Shown here piece after piece: positions 1 to 6,185 of a DNA stretch of 16,557 bases (the stretch's first letter is position 1; each line of letters begins with the position of its first letter). The translations under genes and the position numbers were made by a program. The DNA lies in NCBI GenBank assembly GCA_934647305.1, contig CAKUFI010000059.1, positions 1-16,557 of the forward strand, read 5' to 3'. The stretch is from an uncultured Clostridia bacterium (GTDB lineage: Bacteria > Bacillota > Clostridia > Christensenellales > Aristaeellaceae). The notes under the pieces are model-generated. The model was not told where the DNA came from and searched no databases. It saw only the letters and a program-made list of their open reading frames with translations.

Positions 1-255
1 GAGCAAGGCCGTGTAATTCGCCGCTATTCTGCGACAGGGGCTTTTTTATTTGTCTGTTCGCGGGGGAACGGTCCAATACGCCTGAGGGAGTTTTTTTCAC
101 CCATTCGTCTCAGCCCGTATTTGTCGCGCCTGACCGGTTCGGCATCCTCTCTTCAAAGCGGGGACGAAGCACGGCTCGGGCTTTTTTCCCGCTCGCAGAC
201 TGCCCCGAAGGCTTCTCGGGCGAAATCCGGGCTTTAAGGCAGGCGATATACGCCC
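1..255. other. Noncoding left edge, no gene recognised
   Basis: No convincing coding region is visible. The stretch has three runs of six or seven T on the plus strand (near 45, 91 and 182), each preceded by G-rich sequence, so it may hold decayed or partial terminators of genes outside the window. None forms a stem good enough to call. It lies just downstream of the recombinase, where an attachment site might be expected, but no att-like repeat can be identified inside the window. Confidence 0.4.
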
Positions 256-1608
256 TCACTCCCGGTAGTCGATGCGCAGGCTGTCGCCGTCGACCTCGAT
301 CCGCTCGATGAGCTCGCGCAGCACGCTTCGCTGTTCATCGAGGGTCATCAGCGGCCAGGCGTCGGCGAGCGTCCGGATGCGCCTTGCGTGCTCCTCCCGG
401 CGCTGCGCCTGGGCCTGGGCGTCCTGGGCGCGGGCAATGCGCTCCTCGAGGCGGTCGAGCGCCTTTTTGTGGGACTGAATTGACTCCAGAAGCACGTCGT
501 CCTCGGCGGCGGCGTAGAGCGCGTAGAGTCTGCCGAGCCTGGCGCGGGCGGCGGTTCTCTGGGCAAGCAGCGTGTCGAGGACGCTTTCCTCCGCGGGCGC
601 TTCCTCCGAATCGGGCGCAAGGGCGCGGGCAAACAGGTCGCCGAGCACCGCCTGCTCCACCTCGCGCGCCCAGGGCTTGGGATTGTCGCAGTCGGGGTCG
701 CGGATCAGGTATTTCTTGCTGGTCTGCTGGGAGTAGCAGGACAGCTTATCGCCCTTCTCGCCCCACTTCTGGTATCGCATGCGCGCGCCGCACCGGCCGC
801 ACCAGACCAGCCCGGTCAGCAGGCGGTCGCTCTGCACCTGGCGGTTCTCGCTGCGCCGCTCGAGCATTTCCTGCACCCGGTCGAACTGCGCCCGAGTGAC
901 GATCGGCTGATGCCTGCCCGGGTATTCCTGGCCGTTATACTCGATCAGGCCGAGGTTTGACCTGCGCCTGAGCAGGTCGCGCACCTGCTTGTCGTGCCGA
1001 AAGCCCAGGATCTCGGCGATGCGCACGGCCGAAAAGCCTTCAAGATACAGCGAATAAGCCTTTCTCACCCGCTCCGCGTCGGCGTTTGGCATCAGGATAC
1101 CCTGCTCGGGGTCGTAGTCGTATCCAAACGGCGGGTGGCCTCCGCCCATCCAGTAGCCCTGCTTGACCCGCTCGAGCATGCCCATGCGGGTGCGCTCGCG
1201 GATGGTTTCGCGCTCCAGCTGCGCAAAGGCCGACAGAATGCCCAGCATCGCGCGGCCCATCGGGGTGCCCGTGTCCAGGTTTTCGTTGAGCGAGGTGAAC
1301 GACACGCCGCAGGGATTGAACACGTCCTCGATCAGGTAGAGCGTGTCCTTCTGGCTGCGGGAGAGGCGGTCCAGCTTGTAGACCACCACCTGCGAAACCT
1401 GGCCGGCCTTCACCTCCTCGATCAGGCGCCGCATTTCCGGGCGGTCGATGTTGCTGCCGGTGAAGCCGCCGTCGATGTAGAACTCGAACCGGCGAATGCC
1501 CTTGCTGCGGCAGTAGCCCTCGAGCATTTCCTTCTGCGCCTCGACCGAGTAGCCTTCCTCGAACTGCGCGTCGGTGGACACGCGGATATACAGCGCGGCC
1601 TTTTTCAT
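256..1608 (-). CDS. Large serine recombinase (resolvase/invertase catalytic domain)
   Basis: Site-specific DNA recombinase that cuts and rejoins DNA through a 5'-phosphoserine link. The resolvase domain (about residues 3-150) opens with YIRVSTDAQ, placing the nucleophile at Ser11 next to Arg9, and carries the YKLDRLSR motif at 77-84. The 'recombinase' DNA-binding domain follows at about 155-260. A zinc ribbon uses Cys270, Cys273, Cys291 and Cys307. A long Ala/Arg/Glu-rich coiled coil (about 345-412) is the segment that controls synapsis in this family. At 450 residues it is at the short end for the family but looks complete. Its ATG overlaps the stop of a small upstream ORF (ATGA), suggesting translational coupling. 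Enzymes like this mobilise prophages and integrative elements, but no other element genes are present, so its target is unknown. Confidence 0.95.
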   Translation of the reverse strand: MKKAALYIRVSTDAQFEEGYSVEAQKEMLEGYCRSKGIRRFEFYIDGGFTGSNIDRPEMRRLIEEVKAGQVSQVVVYKLDRLSRSQKDTLYLIEDVFNPCGVSFTSLNENLDTGTPMGRAMLGILSAFAQLERETIRERTRMGMLERVKQGYWMGGGHPPFGYDYDPEQGILMPNADAERVRKAYSLYLEGFSAVRIAEILGFRHDKQVRDLLRRRSNLGLIEYNGQEYPGRHQPIVTRAQFDRVQEMLERRSENRQVQSDRLLTGLVWCGRCGARMRYQKWGEKGDKLSCYSQQTSKKYLIRDPDCDNPKPWAREVEQAVLGDLFARALAPDSEEAPAEESVLDTLLAQRTAARARLGRLYALYAAAEDDVLLESIQSHKKALDRLEERIARAQDAQAQAQRREEHARRIRTLADAWPLMTLDEQRSVLRELIERIEVDGDSLRIDYRE

Positions 1609-1724
1609 GCGCGCGCCTTCGCCCGGCGAACGATGCGCGAAACCTGTTCGCCGGTAATCGGCTGGGCAAGCAGCCTTTCGCGGGAAATGGGCGCGCCCCG
1701 CAGCGTGCGTTCAACGACCTTCAT
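1605..1724 (-). CDS. 39-residue hypothetical protein coupled to the recombinase
   Basis: A short ORF on the recombinase strand starts with ATG at 1724, preceded by a near-perfect ribosome binding site (AAAGGAGG, spacer about 7 nt). It ends in a TGA that overlaps the recombinase ATG (ATGA). The product begins MKVVERTLRGAPISRERLL and ends in a basic stretch, IVRRAKARA; it has no cysteines and no membrane segment. No family is recognised. The strong Shine-Dalgarno and the overlap argue for real translation, because the recombinase has no comparable site of its own. It may be a small DNA-binding or recombinase-modulating peptide, or simply a leader peptide that delivers ribosomes to the recombinase. 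Function is not known. Confidence 0.6.
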   Translation of the reverse strand: MKVVERTLRGAPISRERLLAQPITGEQVSRIVRRAKARA

Positions 1725-1775
1725 GCACTTCCTCCTTTTTACCGACAAGTAACCGAAACTTTCGCCTCGACCCGG

Positions 1776-1804
1776 TTTACAATGCGGCGGAAATGTGTTA
1801 TACT
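1776..1804 (+). promoter_or_regulatory. Sigma-A-type promoter of pyrR-uraA
   Basis: The -35 hexamer TTTACA (1776-1781) and -10 hexamer TATACT (1799-1804) are 17 bp apart. The -10 is preceded by TGT, giving an extended -10. Transcription should begin near 1811, leaving a leader of about 145 nt before pyrR that contains the attenuator. Confidence 0.8.
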
Positions 1805-1830
1805 ACCTCCCGGATCAAGACAAACGCGGT

Positions 1831-1929
1831 TCCCTTTAAATCAGTCCTGTGAGACTGGCAAGGCGAAGTAAGCATCGGTCTGTTCTTATGCTTTTATTCA
1901 CCATGCACCTCACAGCAGGTGCATTTTTT
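1831..1929 (+). promoter_or_regulatory. PyrR-binding attenuator (pyr leader)
   Basis: The RNA holds AGUCCUGUGAGACU at 1843-1856, matching the PyrR-binding consensus ARUCCNGNGAGGYU except for one R-type position. It forms a hairpin, CAGTC/GACTG (1842-1846/1853-1857), extended by a lower CCTT/AAGG pairing. The intrinsic terminator lies downstream, with 8-bp arms ATGCACCT/AGGTGCAT (1903-1910/1917-1924) followed by a T-run. A 7-bp antiterminator, CTGTGAG (1847-1853) with CTCACAG (1909-1915), would use the PyrR-site loop and the terminator's 5' arm, so the states are mutually exclusive. In the known mechanism, UMP-bound PyrR stabilises the first hairpin, frees the terminator and stops transcription when pyrimidines are plentiful. 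Confidence 0.9.
1903..1929 (+). terminator. Intrinsic terminator inside the pyr attenuator
   Basis: Perfect 8-bp stem ATGCACCT/AGGTGCAT with a six-base loop (CACAGC) and a run of T. It lies about 25 nt before the pyrR start and is the conditional stop of the attenuator. Confidence 0.9.
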
Positions 1930-1955
1930 GTTGCCTGCGTGAAGGAGGAGTACAC

Positions 1956-2510
1956 ATGCAGTTCAAGGCCGAAATCATGGACGAGCGCGCGATGGAGCGG
2001 GCGATCACCCGCATCGCTCACGAGATCATCGAGCGCAACAAGGGAACGGGCGATTTGGTGCTGGTCGGGATTCAGCGGCGCGGGGTGCCGCTGGCGAACC
2101 GGCTGGCGCAGGCCATTTCGCGAATCGAGGAAGGGACGAGCGTGCCGGTAGGCGTGCTGGACATCGCCTTTTACCGGGACGACCTGACGCTCAAGGCGGA
2201 CAAGCCCGAGGTGCTGGGCACGGACATCCCTTTCTCCCTCGAGGGCAAGACGGCGGTGCTGGTGGACGACGTGATCTTCACCGGGCGCACCGCACGCGCC
2301 GCGCTGGACGCGCTGATGGACGTCGGCCGCGCGCAGCGGATTCAGCTGGCCGTACTGATCGACCGCGGGCACCGGGAGCTGCCCATTCGCCCCGACTACG
2401 TGGGCAAAAACGTGCCCACCGCCTCCACCGAGCTCATCGCCGTCAGGGTGACCGAGTTCGACGGAGAAAACCGCGTGGCCCTGTACCTGAACGACGAGCC
2501 GCGCGCCTGA
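1956..2510 (+). CDS. pyrR: PyrR: pyr RNA-binding attenuator / uracil phosphoribosyltransferase
   Basis: A bifunctional protein of the pyrimidine pathway. It binds pyr leader RNA in a UMP-dependent way and, in many species, also converts uracil plus PRPP to UMP. At 184 residues it has the usual length. The PRPP-binding loop, VLVDDVIFTGRTARAA (101-116), is typical of type I phosphoribosyltransferases, and the early GIQRRGVPLA (38-47) and DIAFYRDD (69-76) segments are characteristic of PyrR. The start follows GGAGGAG with good spacing. It is the first gene after a leader carrying its own binding site, so it should be autoregulated, and it is followed 46 nt later by the uracil permease on the same transcript. 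A plain uracil phosphoribosyltransferase (Upp) is less likely, given the leader and these motifs. Confidence 0.97.
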   Translation: MQFKAEIMDERAMERAITRIAHEIIERNKGTGDLVLVGIQRRGVPLANRLAQAISRIEEGTSVPVGVLDIAFYRDDLTLKADKPEVLGTDIPFSLEGKTAVLVDDVIFTGRTARAALDALMDVGRAQRIQLAVLIDRGHRELPIRPDYVGKNVPTASTELIAVRVTEFDGENRVALYLNDEPRA

Positions 2511-2556
2511 CAAGGTTTCCCTGTTCACCTTCAACTAAATAAAGGAGACGATGACC

Positions 2557-3891
2557 ATGACCAAGGACACTGCCATTCGCGACGCAAGACAGCTGGGTTA
2601 TCCCAAGATGATGCTGCTGGGCTTCCAGCACATGTTCGCCATGTTCGGCGCTACCGTGCTGGTGCCGATCCTGACCGGCCTTCCGGTCTCCGCGACGCTG
2701 CTGTTCGCGGGTCTGGGCACGCTGCTGTTCCACTTCCTGACCAAGGGCAAGGTGCCCGCGTTCCTGGGTTCGTCCTTCGCCTTCATCGGCGGCTACGCGG
2801 CGGTCAACAAGCTGTTTGAAAACCAGACCGCGATGAACTGGATTCCCTACGCCTGCGTGGGCGTCATGGCCGCCGGTCTGATCTACCTGCTGCTCTCCGC
2901 GCTGTTCAAGGCCTTCGGCGCGCAGAAGGTCATGCGCTTCTTCCCGCCCATCGTCACCGGCCCGGTCATCATCTGCATCGGCATGACGCTGGCCAACTCT
3001 GCCATCAACAACTGCAACGACAACTGGTGGATCGCCATCCTGGCCATCGCAATCGTGGTCGCCTGCAACATCTGGGGCAAGGGCATGATCAAGATCATCC
3101 CCATCCTGCTGGGTGTGGTCGGCTCCTACGCCGTGGCCGCCATCTTCGGCCAGCTCGATCCCGTCAAGGTGCAGCAGCTCAAGGACGCCGCCTGGCTGGG
3201 CCTGCCCGTGCACTTCAACGACACCGTGTTCTCCCTGTTCAAGGGCTGTGACGGCGGATTGCTGGTCAGCTCCATCGCCATCATGATGCCCATCGCCCTG
3301 GCCACCGTCATCGAGCACATCGGCGATATGTGCGCCATCTCCTCCACCGTCGGCGAGAACTACGTCGCCGATCCCGGCCTGCACCGCACCCTGCTGGGCG
3401 ACGGCAGCGCCACCATCCTGGCCGCCGCGTTCGGCGCGCCTGCCAACACCACCTACGGCGAGAACACCGGCGTGCTGGCCCTGACCAAGGTGTACGACCC
3501 CAAGGTCATCCGCATCGCGGCCGTGCTGGCGGTCATCTTCGCCTTCTGCCCCAAGTTTGAGGCCCTGATCGCCTGCATGCCCACCGCGACCATCGGCGGC
3601 GTCTCCCTGATCCTCTACGGCATGATCTCCGCCGTCGGCGTGCGCAACGTGGTCGAGAACCAGGTCGACTTCACCAAGAGCCGCAACGTCATCATCGCCG
3701 CCCTCGAAATGAGCCTGGCGCTGGGCATCACCTTCTCCGCCGCCGGTTCGATCTCCCTGGGCTCCGTCAGCCTCTCCGGCCTGGCCGTGGGCGCGCTGGT
3801 CGGCATCCTGCTCAACGCGGTTCTGCCCGGCAACGACTACGTCTTCGGCAAAAACGAGCTGGGCGACGAGTCCGTCAACTTCAAGGTCTAA
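2557..3891 (+). CDS. uraA: Uracil permease (nucleobase:cation symporter-2 family)
   Basis: Inner-membrane transporter importing uracil, presumably with protons. The protein is almost entirely hydrophobic segments, consistent with the 14-helix UraA fold. It shows the family pattern GFQHMFAMFGATVLVP near the N-terminus, the GLHRTLLGDG stretch and the TTYGENTGV motif in the substrate region. The length, 444 residues, is normal. I chose ATG 2557 because AAAGGAG (2541-2547) is 9 nt upstream. The in-frame ATG at 2551 is only 3 nt from that site and would add Met-Thr. There is no separate promoter or second attenuator in the short gap after pyrR, so both genes share the attenuator. The stop codon abuts the first palindrome of the hairpin array. 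Such genes are also called pyrP; uracil specificity is inferred from the pyrR context. Confidence 0.95.
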   Translation: MTKDTAIRDARQLGYPKMMLLGFQHMFAMFGATVLVPILTGLPVSATLLFAGLGTLLFHFLTKGKVPAFLGSSFAFIGGYAAVNKLFENQTAMNWIPYACVGVMAAGLIYLLLSALFKAFGAQKVMRFFPPIVTGPVIICIGMTLANSAINNCNDNWWIAILAIAIVVACNIWGKGMIKIIPILLGVVGSYAVAAIFGQLDPVKVQQLKDAAWLGLPVHFNDTVFSLFKGCDGGLLVSSIAIMMPIALATVIEHIGDMCAISSTVGENYVADPGLHRTLLGDGSATILAAAFGAPANTTYGENTGVLALTKVYDPKVIRIAAVLAVIFAFCPKFEALIACMPTATIGGVSLILYGMISAVGVRNVVENQVDFTKSRNVIIAALEMSLALGITFSAAGSISLGSVSLSGLAVGALVGILLNAVLPGNDYVFGKNELGDESVNFKV

Positions 3892-3934
3892 GTCGGCAGG
3901 GCCGACTCCCACTGGCTGCCGCCGGACAGCACAC

Positions 3935-3969
3935 GAAATCAGCCGCCATACATTAAAGCGGCTGATTTC
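3935..3969. repeat. Array hairpin 1
   Basis: Arms GAAATCAGCCGC (3935-3946) and GCGGCTGATTTC (3958-3969) pair perfectly over 12 bp around the loop CATACATTAAA. TTCG follows. It precedes the strong terminator at 3974-4003. Confidence 0.85.
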
Positions 3970-3973
3970 TTCG

Positions 3974-4003
3974 ATCTCCCGGAAATTCTCCGGGAGATTT
4001 TTT
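3974..4003 (+). terminator. Intrinsic terminator of pyrR-uraA
   Basis: Stem ATCTCCCGG/CCGGGAGAT (3974-3982/3990-3998), loop AAATTCT, then a run of T to 4003. It is 82 nt past the permease stop and sits inside the first unit of the hairpin array. Confidence 0.85.
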
Positions 4004-4063
4004 CCGGCGCCGCCGGTCGGCAGGCTGAGCCTGCACGCACTCGCTACCGCGCATCCTTTCGAC

Positions 4064-4098
4064 GAATCCAGGAGCCATAAATTGAAGCTCCCGGATTC
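4064..4098. repeat. Array hairpin 2
   Basis: Arms GAATCCAGGAGC (4064-4075) and GCTCCCGGATTC (4087-4098) pair at 11 of 12 positions (one A-C mismatch) around the loop CATAAATTGAA. Confidence 0.8.
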
Positions 4099-4110
4099 TG
4101 CGTTTAAGAA

Positions 4111-4218
4111 CCCCACTGCCCACGTCGCAGGCACCTCCCCTTTCCGGGGAGGCACGATCGGCGCAATCAAGGCGTCCCTGAAAGGGGAGCTGTCGCCATA
4201 GGCGACTGAGGGGTTCAG
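4111..4218. repeat. Composite CTCCCC-type palindromic element inside the array
   Basis: This segment separates array hairpins 2 and 3 and does not match the array consensus. It holds the hairpin CCTCCCC/GGGGAGG (4134-4140/4146-4152) and the hairpin GTCGCC-ATA-GGCGAC (4192-4206), the latter enclosed by CTGAA (4178-4182) and TTCAG (4214-4218). The pattern AAAGGGGAGCTGTCGCC...GGCGACTGAGGGGTT resembles short dispersed palindromic repeats that I recall from many gut clostridia, so it may be a small nonautonomous element inserted in the array. No target duplication was found. Confidence 0.5.
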
Positions 4219-4261
4219 CCGGGCAGTGCCCGGTTCCACTTGCTGCCGCGTATCCTGACAC

Positions 4262-4296
4262 GACCCTGAGAGCCATTCATTAGAGCCCTCAGGGTC
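4262..4296. repeat. Array hairpin 3
   Basis: Arms GACCCTGAGAGC (4262-4273) and GCCCTCAGGGTC (4285-4296) pair at 11 of 12 positions (one A-C mismatch) around the loop CATTCATTAGA. TTCGTTTTTCC follows. Confidence 0.85.
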
Positions 4297-4389
4297 TTCG
4301 TTTTTCCGGGCAGGTCGGCAGGGCCGACAGCCACTTGCTGCCGCCGCCGGGCAGTGCCCGGTTCCACTTGCTGCCGCCGGACGGCACAC

Positions 4390-4424
4390 GAAATCGACCG
4401 CCATACATTGGAGCGGTCGATTTC
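4390..4424. repeat. Array hairpin 4
   Basis: Arms GAAATCGACCGC (4390-4401) and GCGGTCGATTTC (4413-4424) pair perfectly around the loop CATACATTGGA. It is the closest relative of hairpin 1, with compensated changes in both arms (CAGC/GCTG versus CGAC/GTCG). Confidence 0.85.
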
Positions 4425-4479
4425 TTCGTTTTCCGGGCAGGCTGAGCCTGCACGCACATGCTGCCGCCGGGCAAAACAC

Positions 4480-4542
4480 GACTTCGGGAACCATAAATTG
4501 GAGTTCCCGAAGTCTTCGGTTTTCCGGAGCTTTCCGGAAAAC
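4480..4542. repeat. Array hairpin 5 with a second flanking hairpin
   Basis: Arms GACTTCGGGAAC (4480-4491) and GTTCCCGAAGTC (4503-4514) pair perfectly around CATAAATTGGA. A second perfect 10-bp hairpin, GTTTTCCGGA/TCCGGAAAAC (4519-4528/4533-4542), follows directly. Only the first and last units of the array carry such a second hairpin. Confidence 0.85.
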
Positions 4543-4766
4543 TCCTGGTCGGCATTGCCGACTACATAAAACCGACTCTCGCTCACTGCCGGTTGGCAGG
4601 GTGTTTCAATGGGCATTGCGGCCGGTTTGTCTGGATCTTGCGTATTCGCGCGGAGGTGTTCGAAAAACAGACACCGGCGCGGACCTGACGATACCCGGCG
4701 CGCGCGTTTCATGGTAAAGTAAGGCCATGAAACAAACGCGCAATGCGCGAAAGGAGCACATGAATC

Positions 4767-6122
4767 ATGGGTATCAAGAACGCCGCGACGCAGGCCGCGA
4801 TCAAGACCGCGCTGAAGTACCTGGAGAAGAACCCGGAGGAGAACCTGCCCAAGCTGATGGCCTGGGTGGACAAGTTTGCGGGCGAGGGCCCGGACAGCTT
4901 CCCGGCGCAGCGCGACGCGGTGCGCGCCGTGGTGAACAACCCCGACAGCAACATGTACAGGCTGATCATGAACCTGTTCCACGACGTGGACGGAGGCGTG
5001 CTGCGCACCTTCTTCACGAACTTCATACTCAACGCCAACCTGATCGGCTGGCCGGTGCAGGAGGAGTACCGGAAGAAGTACGGCTGCAACATCCCCTGGG
5101 CGATCCTGCTCGACCCCACCTCGGCCTGCAACCTCCACTGCACCGGCTGCTGGGCGGTGGAGTACGGCAACCGCCTGAACCTGAGCCTGGAGGAGATCGA
5201 CTCGATCATTCGCCAGGGCAAGGAGATGGGCGTTTACCTGTACATTTACACGGGCGGCGAGCCGCTGGTGCGCAAGAAGGACCTGATTACGCTGTGCGAG
5301 CGGCATCAGGACTGCGTGTTCCTGTCCTTCACCAACGCGACGCTGATCGACGAGGAATTCGCGGACGACATGCTGCGGGTGAAGAACTTCGTGCCGGCCA
5401 TCAGCGTCGAGGGCTTCGAGCAGGCGACCGACGCGCGCCGCGGCGAGGGCACCTATCAGAAGGTCATCGCGGCGATGGAGCTGCTCAAGCGCAAGCGGCT
5501 GGTCTTCGGCCTGTCCTGCTGCTACACGAGCGCGAATCTGGACTCGAGCAGCTCGGACGCGTTCCTGGATCAGATGGTCGAGTGGGGTGCGAAGTTCGTC
5601 TGGTACTTCCATTACATGCCGGTCGGCAACGACGCCGCGCCGGAGCTGCTGCCCACGCCCGAGCAGCGCGAGCAGATGTATCACCAGATCCGCCACATCC
5701 GCGAAACCAAGCCCATCTTCGCGATGGACTTCCAGAACGACGGCGAGTACGTGGGCGGCTGCATCGCAGGCGGGCGGCGCTACCTGCACATCAACGCCAA
5801 CGGCGACATCGATCCCTGCGTGTTCATCCACTATTCCGACCGCAACATCCGCTCCTGCACGCTGCTGGAGGCGCTTCAGTCCCCGCTGTTCATGGCCTAT
5901 CACGACGGCCAGCCCTTCAACGAGAACCACCTGCGCCCCTGCCCGATGCTGGAGAACCCGGAGCGGCTGCGCGAGCTGGTAAAGAAGACCGGCGCGCACT
6001 CGACCGACCTGCAGTCCCCGGAGAGCGCCGATCACCTGTGCGACAAGTGCGTGCGCTACGCCGAGTGCTGGAAGCCAACCGCCGAGCGCCTGTGGCAGGA
6101 ATCCCACGGCAAGGCCGACTGA
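4767..6122 (+). CDS. Radical SAM enzyme with SPASM-like C-terminal cysteines
   Basis: The protein, 451 residues, has the radical SAM cluster motif SACNLHCTGC (Cys121, Cys125, Cys128; CX3CX2C) and the SAM-contacting GGEP at 163-166. At least seven further cysteines near 332, 351, 364, 392, 425, 428 and 434 (the last three in LCDKCVRYAEC) fit a SPASM-type region holding auxiliary Fe-S clusters. An N-terminal helical region of about 110 residues precedes the core. The start has AAAGGAG about 10 nt upstream. It stands alone, with no precursor peptide, transporter or partner enzyme beside it, so a RiPP-maturation role is not supported. The substrate is unknown. Relatives of this layout are, from memory, widespread in clostridia, and a role in membrane-lipid modification is one possibility that the sequence cannot settle. 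It converges on glyA. Confidence 0.9.
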   Translation: MGIKNAATQAAIKTALKYLEKNPEENLPKLMAWVDKFAGEGPDSFPAQRDAVRAVVNNPDSNMYRLIMNLFHDVDGGVLRTFFTNFILNANLIGWPVQEEYRKKYGCNIPWAILLDPTSACNLHCTGCWAVEYGNRLNLSLEEIDSIIRQGKEMGVYLYIYTGGEPLVRKKDLITLCERHQDCVFLSFTNATLIDEEFADDMLRVKNFVPAISVEGFEQATDARRGEGTYQKVIAAMELLKRKRLVFGLSCCYTSANLDSSSSDAFLDQMVEWGAKFVWYFHYMPVGNDAAPELLPTPEQREQMYHQIRHIRETKPIFAMDFQNDGEYVGGCIAGGRRYLHINANGDIDPCVFIHYSDRNIRSCTLLEALQSPLFMAYHDGQPFNENHLRPCPMLENPERLRELVKKTGAHSTDLQSPESADHLCDKCVRYAECWKPTAERLWQESHGKAD

Positions 6123-6144
6123 CCTCTCCCCCATGGATAAAGCA

Positions 6145-6184
6145 ATCCCTCCTCGAGCCGAAAAGCCCGGGGAGGGATGTTTTT
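6145..6184 (+). terminator. Intrinsic terminator between the radical SAM gene and glyA
   Basis: Arms ATCCCTCC (6145-6152) and GGAGGGAT (6171-6178) are followed by GTTTTT on the plus strand. It lies 22 nt after the radical SAM stop and ends just before the glyA stop. The reverse strand has only a weak T-run, so it mainly serves the plus-strand gene. Confidence 0.8.
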
Positions 6185-6185
6185 C

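Larger units (their letters stand above)
3892..4562. repeat. Array of five covarying hairpin units with interspersed 15-bp palindromes
   Basis: About 670 bp of noncoding DNA starts right after the uracil permease stop. Five hairpins share one geometry, a 12-nt arm, an 11-nt loop and a 12-nt arm. The arms differ in sequence but remain complementary, while the loop is nearly constant (CATACATTAAA, CATAAATTGAA, CATTCATTAGA, CATACATTGGA, CATAAATTGGA). Four of the five 3' arms run into TTCG (TGCG in the other), and four of the 5' arms follow ACACGA or AACACGA. Seven 15-nt palindromes lie between or beside them (3892-3906, 4020-4034, 4219-4233, 4314-4328, 4347-4361, 4437-4451, 4548-4562) and also covary in their arms. 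A shared linker, CCACTTGCTGCCG, occurs several times. Arm changes that keep pairing point to selection for structure. Confidence 0.85.

Noticed and set aside
2443..4494. 683-codon open frame on the minus strand across the uracil permease and hairpin array
   Set aside because: It is antisense to a certain membrane protein gene, its product is Asp/His/Gly-rich with no domain, and it continues through noncoding repeats. GC-rich codon bias makes such stop-free antisense frames common.
4289..4569. Small ORFs on both strands within the hairpin array, with repeated GGSKWNRALPG-like peptides
   Set aside because: The peptide repeats merely translate the DNA palindromes, there are no ribosome binding sites, and compensated stem changes indicate structural rather than coding constraint.
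4560..4766. Promoter for the radical SAM gene
   Set aside because: TGGTAAAGT at 4712-4720 resembles an extended -10, but no -35 lies at a workable distance, so no promoter is called. Nothing else is recognised between the array and the gene.
4215..6134. 639-codon minus-strand open frame opposite the radical SAM gene
   Set aside because: It is a shadow of the radical SAM coding sequence, rich in Val/Ala/His/Arg, with no ribosome site and no family resemblance.
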